Below are positions 7,573 through 14,753 of a stretch of 37,488 nucleotides of DNA, piece after piece (position 1 is the first letter of the stretch; every line of letters begins with the position of its first letter). The notes below the pieces were generated by a model. It was given only the letters and a program-made list of their open reading frames with translations. It ran no database searches and was not told the origin of the DNA. This DNA comes from Actinomycetes bacterium. Lineage in GTDB: Bacteria; Actinomycetota; Acidimicrobiia; Acidimicrobiales; JAJYXR01. The position numbers and the translations under genes were made by a program. Where the stretch lies: NCBI GenBank assembly GCA_021801525.1, contig JAJYXW010000113.1, positions 1 to 37,488 of the forward strand, given 5' to 3'.

Positions 7573-8858
7573 TCAGATCGGCCAGGCGGTCTCCCAGGCT
7601 CCTCTGGGGCGCGCTGCGCGCTGCGCTTCGCGACAGGCGGTTCTGGGCAGTTCAGGCGATGCTGCTTGTAATAGCCACAGCACATCTCCTCGTGGACACC
7701 GAAGGCCTGCTCCGCTCGACACCCTTCCCTGCGTCAGAGACTGTGGGCCTGCTGCTGCTGCCTGTCGGCTACGCGGCGGCCAGCTTCGGCCTGGGCGGGT
7801 CTGTGGCAACAGCAATATGGGCCTGCGTCCTCTGGCTCCCGGACCTGATGCTCCCCAATGACCAGGGGCAACCTTGGGCGGACCTGGTCGAGCTGGCACT
7901 CGTGGTGACGGTGGCCGTGCTGATCGGTCTGCGCATCGAGAGCGAGCGGTCTGCACACGCCAGGGCCGAGAGAGCCGAGGAGGAGCACGCGGCGGCCGAG
8001 GCGCGCCGCAGGAAGGTGGCGCAGGCTTATGCGAACGACCTAGTGCGCGTCCAGGAGGAGGAGCGGCTTCGCCTTTCGCACGAGCTGCACGACGAGCCGG
8101 TCCAGCGGCTGGTACGCCTCGACCAGCGACTGCGCAGCGCGTACGCAGCCTCGGGTGGTGTGCCCGAGGTAGCCACGCGACTGGCAGCGGCGCACGAGGA
8201 CGTCCTCGTAGTCATCGACGAGCTACGCGCGCTGGCGCGCGGGCTGCGACCTCCAGCCCTCGACGACCTCGGGCTTCTCGCCGCCATGCGCGCGCTCGTC
8301 GCCGAGGTCGAGCCTGCGCCGCACAGCGACGTGGAGCTCATGGGTGAGGCTCGCCGGCTGCCGCCGGGAACCGAGATCGGGCTCTTCCGGATTGCCCAGG
8401 AAGCAATCACGAACACGCTGCGCCATGCCGGTGCTCGCAGCGCCCACGTGGTGATCGACTTCAAGCCCGAGGCGGTCGTTCTCGAGATCGCGGACGACGG
8501 TGTCGGGTTCACACCGGGGAGTGCGCCGGACAGCAGCTTCGATCCCCGGAGCGCAAGGCTCGGCGCTGCCGAGCTCGATGGCGAAGAGGACGCTGCCCAG
8601 GTTGGTGACGAGGGCGGTGCCGGGGGCGGTGCCGGGGGCGGTGCCGGCATGGTCTCCTCCGGCGGCCTAGGGCTCCTCGGAATGCGAGAGCGCGCGGCGA
8701 TGCTGGGGGGCTCTCTCTCGATCCGTTCCGCACCGGGCACCGGCTGCGTCATAAGGGTGACGGTCCCCTACCAGGTCAAGGAAAGCTCAGAAAGCCACGA
8801 TGCGCGGGCGGTGCCCGTCCAAGGAGCCGGTGCCACTCGCATCCGGCTCGGCGCCTGA
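7569..8858 (+). CDS. NarL-type sensor histidine kinase (HK2)
   Basis: 429 residues from GTG 7569, overlapping the regulator stop by 4 bp (GTGA). About four membrane spans (residues 25-120, including LLLLPVGYAAASFGLGG), a short coiled segment, HisKA_3 with His174 in SHELHDEPVQRL, and HATPase_c with EAITNTLRHAGA and DDGVGF. Unlike HK1 it has no PAS domain. The ATP-lid region carries an extra low-complexity insert (about 322-365) containing three GGAG repeats encoded by a 12-bp tandem repeat. HK2 and HK1 share the membrane layout and many motifs, so they look like paralogues. The gene is convergent with RR2. Confidence 0.88.
   Translation: MIRSARRSPRLLWGALRAALRDRRFWAVQAMLLVIATAHLLVDTEGLLRSTPFPASETVGLLLLPVGYAAASFGLGGSVATAIWACVLWLPDLMLPNDQGQPWADLVELALVVTVAVLIGLRIESERSAHARAERAEEEHAAAEARRRKVAQAYANDLVRVQEEERLRLSHELHDEPVQRLVRLDQRLRSAYAASGGVPEVATRLAAAHEDVLVVIDELRALARGLRPPALDDLGLLAAMRALVAEVEPAPHSDVELMGEARRLPPGTEIGLFRIAQEAITNTLRHAGARSAHVVIDFKPEAVVLEIADDGVGFTPGSAPDSSFDPRSARLGAAELDGEEDAAQVGDEGGAGGGAGGGAGMVSSGGLGLLGMRERAAMLGGSLSIRSAPGTGCVIRVTVPYQVKESSESHDARAVPVQGAGATRIRLGA
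8613..8648. repeat. 12-bp tandem repeat, 3 copies, in frame in HK2
   Basis: GGCGGTGCCGGG at 8613, 8625 and 8637 (last base of the last unit differs). It adds a Gly/Ala repeat inside the kinase ATP-lid insert and keeps the frame. Confidence 0.85.
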
Positions 8859-8880
8859 GCGAGGAGCCCGGCCAGGGCAG

Positions 8881-9567
8881 CTATTCGCCAGCGACGATAT
8901 GGTGCTCCACGGCCCACAGTGCCGCCTCGGTCCGCGACGTCACCCCGAGCTTCGCGAGCACGGTGCTCATGTAGCCCTCGACCGTGCGAAGACCGAGCCC
9001 GAGATCGCGTGCGATCTCCTTGTTCGCACAGCCCTTAGCGACCAGCCGCAGCACATCGAGCTCCCTCTGGGTAAGCTCTACCGCCGGTAGGCCGGGATCC
9101 CGCCAGCGTCTCTGAAGGTGCCGAGCAACCTCGTGGCCGAGGACCATCGTGCCCTTGGCCACCGTGCGAATCGCGTCGAGCAGCTCGACTCGGGTCGCCG
9201 TCTTGGGGAGGTACCCGATGGCTCCGGCCTCGAGTGCGCCTGTCACGTACGCATAGTCGTCGTAGGCGCTCACCACCAGAGCATGCACCTCCGGCGCGGC
9301 CGTGCTCATTGCCCGCAGTAGCTCCACCCCGCCTGCGCCCGGTATCTGCAGGTCGACTAGGGCGACGTCGGGACGCCGGGACGTCACGAGCTCCAGGCCC
9401 TCGTCCGTGTCGCCGGCCTCGCCGACGACCCTCATGTCCGCCTCGGCGTCGACCAGCTCGCGCATCCCGGCACGCACCAAACCGTGGTCCTCCACGATGA
9501 CCACGGTGATCGGCCACTCCGGTGGTACCGGCTCACCGGAAGTCTCTGAAGAACGGCCCTCGCCCAC
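8881..9567 (-). CDS. NarL/LuxR-family response regulator (RR2)
   Basis: 228 residues from GTG 9567, preceded by GGTAGG at 9 nt; a GTG at 9633 would add 22 residues with no domain. Receiver domain with VVIVEDHGLVRAG and phospho-acceptor Asp72 in VALVDLQIP; LuxR-type helix-turn-helix with LTQRELDVLRLVAKGCANKE and VEGYMSTVLAKLGV. The last part, LGVTSRTEAALWAV, is identical in RR1, which marks the two as close paralogues. Convergent with HK2, with 22 bp between stops. Cognate kinase probably HK1 or HK2. Confidence 0.88.
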   Translation of the reverse strand: MGEGRSSETSGEPVPPEWPITVVIVEDHGLVRAGMRELVDAEADMRVVGEAGDTDEGLELVTSRRPDVALVDLQIPGAGGVELLRAMSTAAPEVHALVVSAYDDYAYVTGALEAGAIGYLPKTATRVELLDAIRTVAKGTMVLGHEVARHLQRRWRDPGLPAVELTQRELDVLRLVAKGCANKEIARDLGLGLRTVEGYMSTVLAKLGVTSRTEAALWAVEHHIVAGE

Positions 9568-9720
9568 TGCGCCAAGCCTACCGTCACGAGCAGCGGAGCC
9601 CCGGAAGCACCGCTCAGGCGTTGAGCAGCACACTCGCGCGAAAGCGCCGCCCTGGTGCGCCTCAACCAGCGCGCCAGGACGGCGCCATCTCGTACCTGCG
9701 GCCTGTACTGCCTTGGCTGT

Positions 9721-9774
9721 GCCGCCTCGGCTGGGCCGCCTCGGCTGGGCCGCCTCGGCTATGCCGCCTTGGCG
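9721..9774. repeat. 14-bp tandem repeat, about 3.8 copies
   Basis: GCCGCCTCGGCTGG at 9721 and 9735, then diverged copies at 9749 and 9763. It straddles the stop codon (9759-9761) of the following minus-strand gene, so its last part encodes the C-terminus of that protein. Confidence 0.8.
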
Positions 9775-10352
9775 AGCCCGAGCCCGACCAGCTCCGCCTC
9801 AGGCGATACCCGCCTCAGGTGGTAGAGCCCGAGCGCCGAGAGCACGAGCATCGCCCCACCGAGGACGAGCGCTCCGACAGACGACCACAGGGCAACCTGC
9901 CCGATCTCCCAGAATGCATACGCGTTCAGAAGCAGCCCCCGGAGCGTCTGCCCCTGGAAGAGCGCCGCCTTCTCGCCCGCTAGCTTCGCGTTGGTCGGTT
10001 GGGCCATAGCCTTGGCAGAAACCTGCGCGTAGGTGAGGCCACCTGCTATCTCGGTCACGTGCACGCCGATGAAGTCGTTCGCGTAGACCTCCGCCTGTGC
10101 GCCGTTCACGAGCTGCTGGCCCGCGTACTGCGAGACGGAAGGGATCATGCTGGGCGTGATCTCCGTGCCGGCCTTGGGATGCGCGAAGGCCGCCGCGGGT
10201 GGGAAGAAGATCTTCTGCGCCGCGAGCTGGCTGTGAACGGTCCCGTTGGCATAGCTGTAGCCCCACATGAGGAGGCCTCCTGCGGCCAGCAGGACGATCG
10301 CGAGCATCGCGCCTCCGGCTGTGAAGATCGCATCGAACGTCTTGCGTCGCAT
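9759..10352 (-). CDS. two-span membrane protein with large extracytoplasmic loop, unknown function
   Basis: 197 residues from ATG 10352, chosen because GGGAG lies 7 nt upstream; longer forms lack a site. N-terminal span (about 10-30, AGGAMLAIVLLAAGGLLMWG), a soluble loop with QKIFFPPAAAF, YAGQQLVNGAQAEVYAN and AGGLTYAQVSAKA, and a second span (about 160-183). Proteins of this type are common in actinobacteria and are often labelled LigA-like ring-opening dioxygenase; I see no dioxygenase motif and regard that label as an error. Upstream of RR2 on the same strand (191 bp apart). Confidence 0.7.
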   Translation of the reverse strand: MRRKTFDAIFTAGGAMLAIVLLAAGGLLMWGYSYANGTVHSQLAAQKIFFPPAAAFAHPKAGTEITPSMIPSVSQYAGQQLVNGAQAEVYANDFIGVHVTEIAGGLTYAQVSAKAMAQPTNAKLAGEKAALFQGQTLRGLLLNAYAFWEIGQVALWSSVGALVLGGAMLVLSALGLYHLRRVSPEAELVGLGLAKAA

Positions 10353-10561
10353 CTCTGCACTCCCTTCTTTCTCCGTGCGAAGCCGCTCGTCGCGTCCCCG
10401 CCCGTCTCCTGCGACTCCGGTCTCCTCGTGGAAACCATCCATGCCGCTACGTCCATGGTGCGCTGGAGGGCAGCGCGGGGCCAGCGGGGCACCACGGGGA
10501 GCCTTTAGCGTGTTTGCCGTGACCGGAACAGGGCATTACCACGCAGGTAGGCTCCAGGGTC

Positions 10562-11467
10562 ATGGAGCTGTCGGCGCCGACCCAGCAGTGGCGCAGTGCC
10601 GGCACTTACACGACTATCGATCCTGGGCACAACCCGATGCGCGTATTCGTGTACGACCATGGCGCAGGACCCGCCGTCCTGCTCCTGCACGGCTTCCCCA
10701 CCTCCGCGTACGATTGGCGCCGCGCTGTAGACCACCTGGCCCCGAGCTTCCGGTGCATTGCGCCGGACCTGCCGGGGTTCGGGCTCTCCGACAAACCGCT
10801 TGCCTACAGCTACTCGCTGTTCCAGCAGGCCGACGTCATCGAAGCCCTCGTCACCGGTATGGGGATCCACGATGTGCACGTGGTGAGCCACGACATGGGG
10901 ACCAGCGTGCACACCGAACTGCTCGCCCGCGAGCGCGAAGGCAGGTTGGTGTTCCGGGTACTCACCTCGACCTTCCTGAACGGCTCGATCCTCAAGCGCA
11001 TGGCGACACTCACGGCATTCCAGCGCTTGCTCGAGTCGCCGTCCACGTTGCCCGAGGCGGTGAAGCTCTGCGACGAGATGGTGGCCGGCTATGTTGCCGG
11101 ACTCCAGCGTCTCATGGCCCGCCCGCAGTCGGTGACGCACCACGACGCCGTTGTCATGGCCGAGCTGTTGGCCTACCAAGACGGGCACCGCCGCATACCG
11201 CAGGTGTACAGCTACGTCCGCGAACGCTACCTCCTCCAGGACCGCTGGATCTCGGCGATGCAGGCAGCTACCGGTCCGACGCAGATCGTCTGGGCCCTGG
11301 ACGATCCGGTGGCCAATAGGGCCATGGGCAAGGCGCTCGCCGCTCTCGTGCCGACTGCCCGATACCGCGAGGTGCCCGATGTCGGCCACTTCCTGCCCAT
11401 CGAGGCGCCCGAGGTCGTGGCCGGTGCCGTCCGTTCGCTCGCCACCGGCGCCGGCAAGCCGGCCTGA
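10562..11467 (+). CDS. alpha/beta hydrolase with Asp nucleophile (haloalkane dehalogenase/epoxide hydrolase type)
   Basis: 302 residues from ATG 10562. Oxyanion motif HGFPTSAYDW (about 43-52), nucleophile elbow SHDMGTS with Asp111 in place of the usual Ser, candidate acid at ALDDPVAN (Asp248/249), and His277 in DVGHFLP. The Asp nucleophile is the mark of haloalkane dehalogenases, epoxide hydrolases and fluoroacetate dehalogenases. The halide-binding residues cannot be settled without a model, so the substrate is open. No signal peptide. It lies 52 bp upstream of the GMC oxidoreductase on the same strand, probably one transcript. The ribosome site is weak. Confidence 0.85.
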   Translation: MELSAPTQQWRSAGTYTTIDPGHNPMRVFVYDHGAGPAVLLLHGFPTSAYDWRRAVDHLAPSFRCIAPDLPGFGLSDKPLAYSYSLFQQADVIEALVTGMGIHDVHVVSHDMGTSVHTELLAREREGRLVFRVLTSTFLNGSILKRMATLTAFQRLLESPSTLPEAVKLCDEMVAGYVAGLQRLMARPQSVTHHDAVVMAELLAYQDGHRRIPQVYSYVRERYLLQDRWISAMQAATGPTQIVWALDDPVANRAMGKALAALVPTARYREVPDVGHFLPIEAPEVVAGAVRSLATGAGKPA

Positions 11468-11519
11468 AGCCCGTGGCCGCCGTCCCCCTCGGAGGCAGCC
11501 GGAATCAGGCAGGAGAGGT

Positions 11520-13502
11520 ATGAGCATGGACACGAGCAACAGCCTGGCCCGGTCCGGGCCGCTGAGCGGGTACGAGCGCCGGGTGCTCGGCGCTCTGTGC
11601 GACACGCTGCTGCCCCCAGGTGGGGCCATCCCGCCGGGCGCGGCCGAGCTGGAGATCGCTGGCGACATCGAAGCCCTCCTGCGGCGGTTACGCGGTCAAC
11701 CCCGCTGGCTGGTCCGGGCGATGCTGCTCGGATTCGACCTGACGGCGTTGCTCAGCCGCCGGCCTTCGCTGTTCCACCGGCTGGACGCCGACCACCGGTA
11801 CCAATGGGTGGAGGCCAGTCGCAGCTCCCGCTTCCGGCCGCGGCGCGAAGCTCTGTCCGGGCTCGACGTGCTGATACAGCTTGCGTATGCCTCCCACCCA
11901 CAGGTGGCATCCCTCATCGGCTACGACGGCCAGCCGCTCGTAGCGCTAGGTCCCGCTGGCAGCGCGACCGGGCCTCCCCCGCCCGTCGACCTGCCTGTCA
12001 TCACGTATCCGGCGGTGCGCGACGCCACCATCGTCGCCGACGTGGTCGTGGTTGGCTCTGGAGCGGGCGGAGCCGTCGCTGCCGACACGCTCGCGCGTGC
12101 CGGGCTCGACGTGGTGGTGCTCGAAGAGGGCCCGCCGATCCACCGCAGCGACATCACGGGCCATCGCCCGGTGGAGCGTCTCTTCGAGCTCTACCGGGAC
12201 GGGGGCCTGACCTTCACCCTGGGCAATCCCGTCATCTCGCTTCCCATGGGCCGTGCCGTCGGAGGAACGACGGTTGTCAACTCGGGGACGTGCTTCCGCA
12301 CGCCGGATGCCATCCTGGCATCGTGGGCGGCCTCGGGGATCCCTGGTGTCGCTCCCGAGGCCATGGCACCGTGGTTCGAAGCAGTGGAGGAGATGCTCGG
12401 CGTCCAGCCAGTGCCCGAGGATGTCCTCGGTGCCAACGGCGAGACCATGCGTCGGGGTGCCGAGGAGCTCGGGCTCTCAGGTGGACCGATCCGCCGGAAC
12501 ATCAGAGGCTGCCACGGCCACGGCGTGTGCGCGTTCGGGTGTCCGGTCGACGCCAAGCAGGCCATGCACCTGAGCTACCTGCCACGTGCTGTTGCTGCAG
12601 GTGCCAGGGTGTACTCGGGGACCAGGGTGCGCAAGATCCGGCTCGACGCCGGGCGGGCAGCCGGTGTCGTCGCAGACGTGCTCGATCCCGAGACCGGTCG
12701 CAGGCGCGGCACTCTGGAGGTGGATGCCCGCGCTACCGTGCTTGCCGCCGGCGCTATCTTCACCCCGGCCCTTCTCGCCCGCCAACGCCTGGCCCGCTCC
12801 TCGCGCCAGCTCGGACACAACCTGGTCATCCACCCCGGGGCCGGGACCACCGCCCGGTTCGACGAGCCCCTCCGGGCGTGGAGAGGCACGATGCAGAGCT
12901 ATTACGTCGACGAGAAGCTTTCCGACGGGGTGCTGCTCGAAGCCACCTTCCCCCCGCCGGGTCTCGGCTACTCGGCTGGCTCATTACCCGGTTGGGGACG
13001 CGACAAGTCGCTGTTCGCGCTGTACCCACACATGGCGTCCTGTGGCTCGATAATCGGCGATGCCGGGGTGGGACGGGTCAGCCCGCTCGGCCGGAACGGT
13101 GTCGCCATCCGTTACGATCTCACCCAGCGAGACGCGGCGAAGGTCGTGGAGGGCATCGCAATGGCGGCCGAGATCTTCTTCGCGGCGGGGGCCACCGAGG
13201 TGTACCCGATGCTGCCGGGGCTCGATGCCATCCACTCCGCGGCCGAGGTCCGACTCGTGCGCGAGGGTCGCTGGCGCCCCTCTGACCTCCACTTGTCCGC
13301 CTACCACCCGATGGGAAGCGCACGGATGGGCGCCGACCCGTCGAGCTCGGTGGTGGACCCCTTCGGGCGCGTCTGGGACGTGCCCGACCTGTTCGTGTTC
13401 GACGCCTCCGTGCTGCCGTCCTCGTGCCATGTCAATCCACAGATGACGGTCATGGCGCTGGTGGCACGCATGGCGGCGCGCCTGGCGGACAGCCTGTCGT
13501 GA
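11520..13502 (+). CDS. GMC-family FAD oxidoreductase with N-terminal gluconate-dehydrogenase-subunit-3-like domain
   Basis: 660 residues from ATG 11520 (AGGAG 4 nt upstream; ATG 11526 is equally possible). The N-terminal 115 residues (YERRVLGALCDTLLPPGG) resemble the small subunit/pre-domain found with some alcohol dehydrogenases. FAD dinucleotide motif VVVVGSGAGGAVAADTLARA about 175-195. A cysteine group CHGHGVCAFGC (Cys331, 337, 341) as in long-chain alcohol oxidase-like GMC proteins. C-terminal catalytic region has SAYHPMGSARMG and CHVNPQMT. Such enzymes oxidise alcohols, sterols or sugars; substrate not predictable here. The stop overlaps the following lipid-kinase-like gene (GTGA), and the preceding gene is a hydrolase, suggesting one small catabolic or lipid operon. 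Confidence 0.85.
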   Translation: MSMDTSNSLARSGPLSGYERRVLGALCDTLLPPGGAIPPGAAELEIAGDIEALLRRLRGQPRWLVRAMLLGFDLTALLSRRPSLFHRLDADHRYQWVEASRSSRFRPRREALSGLDVLIQLAYASHPQVASLIGYDGQPLVALGPAGSATGPPPPVDLPVITYPAVRDATIVADVVVVGSGAGGAVAADTLARAGLDVVVLEEGPPIHRSDITGHRPVERLFELYRDGGLTFTLGNPVISLPMGRAVGGTTVVNSGTCFRTPDAILASWAASGIPGVAPEAMAPWFEAVEEMLGVQPVPEDVLGANGETMRRGAEELGLSGGPIRRNIRGCHGHGVCAFGCPVDAKQAMHLSYLPRAVAAGARVYSGTRVRKIRLDAGRAAGVVADVLDPETGRRRGTLEVDARATVLAAGAIFTPALLARQRLARSSRQLGHNLVIHPGAGTTARFDEPLRAWRGTMQSYYVDEKLSDGVLLEATFPPPGLGYSAGSLPGWGRDKSLFALYPHMASCGSIIGDAGVGRVSPLGRNGVAIRYDLTQRDAAKVVEGIAMAAEIFFAAGATEVYPMLPGLDAIHSAAEVRLVREGRWRPSDLHLSAYHPMGSARMGADPSSSVVDPFGRVWDVPDLFVFDASVLPSSCHVNPQMTVMALVARMAARLADSLS

Positions 13503-14656
13503 GCGGTCCGGCCAGCGGCCGGCCATCCGGTGACCAACCTGCCCGCGATGCTCTCGTGGTAGTCAACCCTGCTGCCGGCGGCTCCCCCGGCGAGCTCGCC
13601 GACGCGGTCACAGACCGGCTGGAGTACGAGGGATTCGAGGTGAGGCGCCTAGCCACCGCTCATCGGGGCGAAACCGTCACGGCCGTCAGTGAGGCCGTCA
13701 GTGAGGCCGTCAGTGAGGGAGCCGGCGAGGGAGCCGGTGAGGGAGCCGGAAATGAGGCCGGCGAGGTAGCCGGTGAGGGAGCCGGAAATGAGGCGGGTGA
13801 GGCAGTCGGTGAGGGCCATGGGGGCGGTCGGGAGCTTGCCCTCGTGCTCGCCGTGGGCGGAGACGGGACGGTTCGTGCAGTTGCCGAGGGGATTGCACGA
13901 GGGACCGGCCGCTGGCCGGGCAGCACGGGAGCCGGCCAACGCTATGACCCGAAGGCGCCGGCCCTGTTCGTGGTGCCGGCAGGCACGGGCAACTCCTTCT
14001 ACCGAGCGCTGTTCGCAGATGCACCGGTGGAGAAAGCGATGGGTATGGCCCTCGGCCCGGACCGCTCCGGGGCACGACGGCGGAGGCTCGATCTCGGGCG
14101 CCTCGCCGAGCTCGACCGAGCGGTCGTACTCGGCGCGAGCGCGGGTTTCCTCGCGAGAGTCGTCGATGTGGCTAGAGACATACCTGAGGTCCCGGGCCGG
14201 CGCCGCTACGAGCAGGCTGCGCTCGAGCTCATCGGCCGTCCACACGAGCTCGGCAGCGATGTGCGCGTGCTGGTCGACGGCGAGCTGCTTGTCTCGGGTC
14301 ATCTCCTTCTGGTCGCCCTGGGTGGCGCACGCCACCGCGGCGGCTCGTTCGAGCTCCTGCCAGATTCGGTGCTCGACGACGGGCGGCTCGACGTCTGTGC
14401 GATCGAGATGCCGTTGCCGGCCCGGATCGGCGAGCTCTTCCTGGCGGTTGCCGAGGGGCACCATCTGGGGCAGCCGGAGGTGACCTATGCGAGGGGGCAC
14501 AACGTGGTCATCGAGGCAAACGGGGACGAGCCGGTGCCCGTCGAGTGCGATGGAGACCTCCTCCCCGGCGCGCTGCCACCGGGCCGATCGATCACCTTCG
14601 ACGTCGTAGCCGGTGCGCTCGCAGTGTGGGCAGGCGATCCACCACCCGCCGGTTGA
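13499..14656 (+). CDS. diacylglycerol/sphingosine-kinase-like lipid kinase
   Basis: 385 residues from GTG 13499, overlapping the oxidoreductase stop by 4 bp. The DAGK catalytic fold is shown by VVVNPAAGG (about 20-28), VGGDGTVRAVAEG (about 119-131) and PAGTGNSFYRAL. C-terminal beta domain includes ALGGARHRGGSF and VPVECDGDLLP. The family uses ATP to phosphorylate diacylglycerol or other lipid alcohols at the membrane. Odd: between the nucleotide loops, residues about 61-104 are a Gly/Glu/Ala/Ser tetrapeptide repeat encoded by 11 copies of a 12-bp unit, absent from usual family members as far as I know. Coupled to the GMC gene; convergent with the PrpD-like gene. Confidence 0.85.
   Translation: MSGPASGRPSGDQPARDALVVVNPAAGGSPGELADAVTDRLEYEGFEVRRLATAHRGETVTAVSEAVSEAVSEGAGEGAGEGAGNEAGEVAGEGAGNEAGEAVGEGHGGGRELALVLAVGGDGTVRAVAEGIARGTGRWPGSTGAGQRYDPKAPALFVVPAGTGNSFYRALFADAPVEKAMGMALGPDRSGARRRRLDLGRLAELDRAVVLGASAGFLARVVDVARDIPEVPGRRRYEQAALELIGRPHELGSDVRVLVDGELLVSGHLLLVALGGARHRGGSFELLPDSVLDDGRLDVCAIEMPLPARIGELFLAVAEGHHLGQPEVTYARGHNVVIEANGDEPVPVECDGDLLPGALPPGRSITFDVVAGALAVWAGDPPPAG
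13679..13810. repeat. 12-bp tandem repeat, about 11 copies, in frame
   Basis: Units vary around GAGGGAGCCGGT / GAGGCCGTCAGT from 13679 to 13810. Inside it, a 36-bp higher-order unit starting GAGGGAGCCGGAAATGAGG occurs at 13739 and again, diverged, at 13775. It encodes tetrapeptides such as SEAV, GEGA and GNEA within the lipid kinase. Confidence 0.9.
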
Positions 14657-14681
14657 GAGCGGGCCTGCCTACTGGCCGAGC

Positions 14682-14753
14682 CTCTGGGCTCGAGACGCGG
14701 TCTGGGCTCGATACGCGGTCTGGGCTCAAGACGCGGACCGGGCTCAAGAGGTC
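14682..14753. repeat. 18-bp tandem repeat, 4 copies, between convergent genes
   Basis: Units TCTGGGCTCGAGACGCGG at 14682, 14700, 14718 and a diverged one at 14736. The last unit overlaps the stop of the PrpD-like gene (14744-14746). Confidence 0.85.

Noticed and set aside
9759..10352. LigA-type ring-opening dioxygenase label
   Set aside because: No metal-binding or LigA/LigB motif; the protein is a two-span membrane protein.
11597..13285. 562-codon plus-strand frame inside the GMC oxidoreductase
   Set aside because: Arg/Gly/His-rich shadow of the real frame, which has the FAD motif and the conserved C-terminus.
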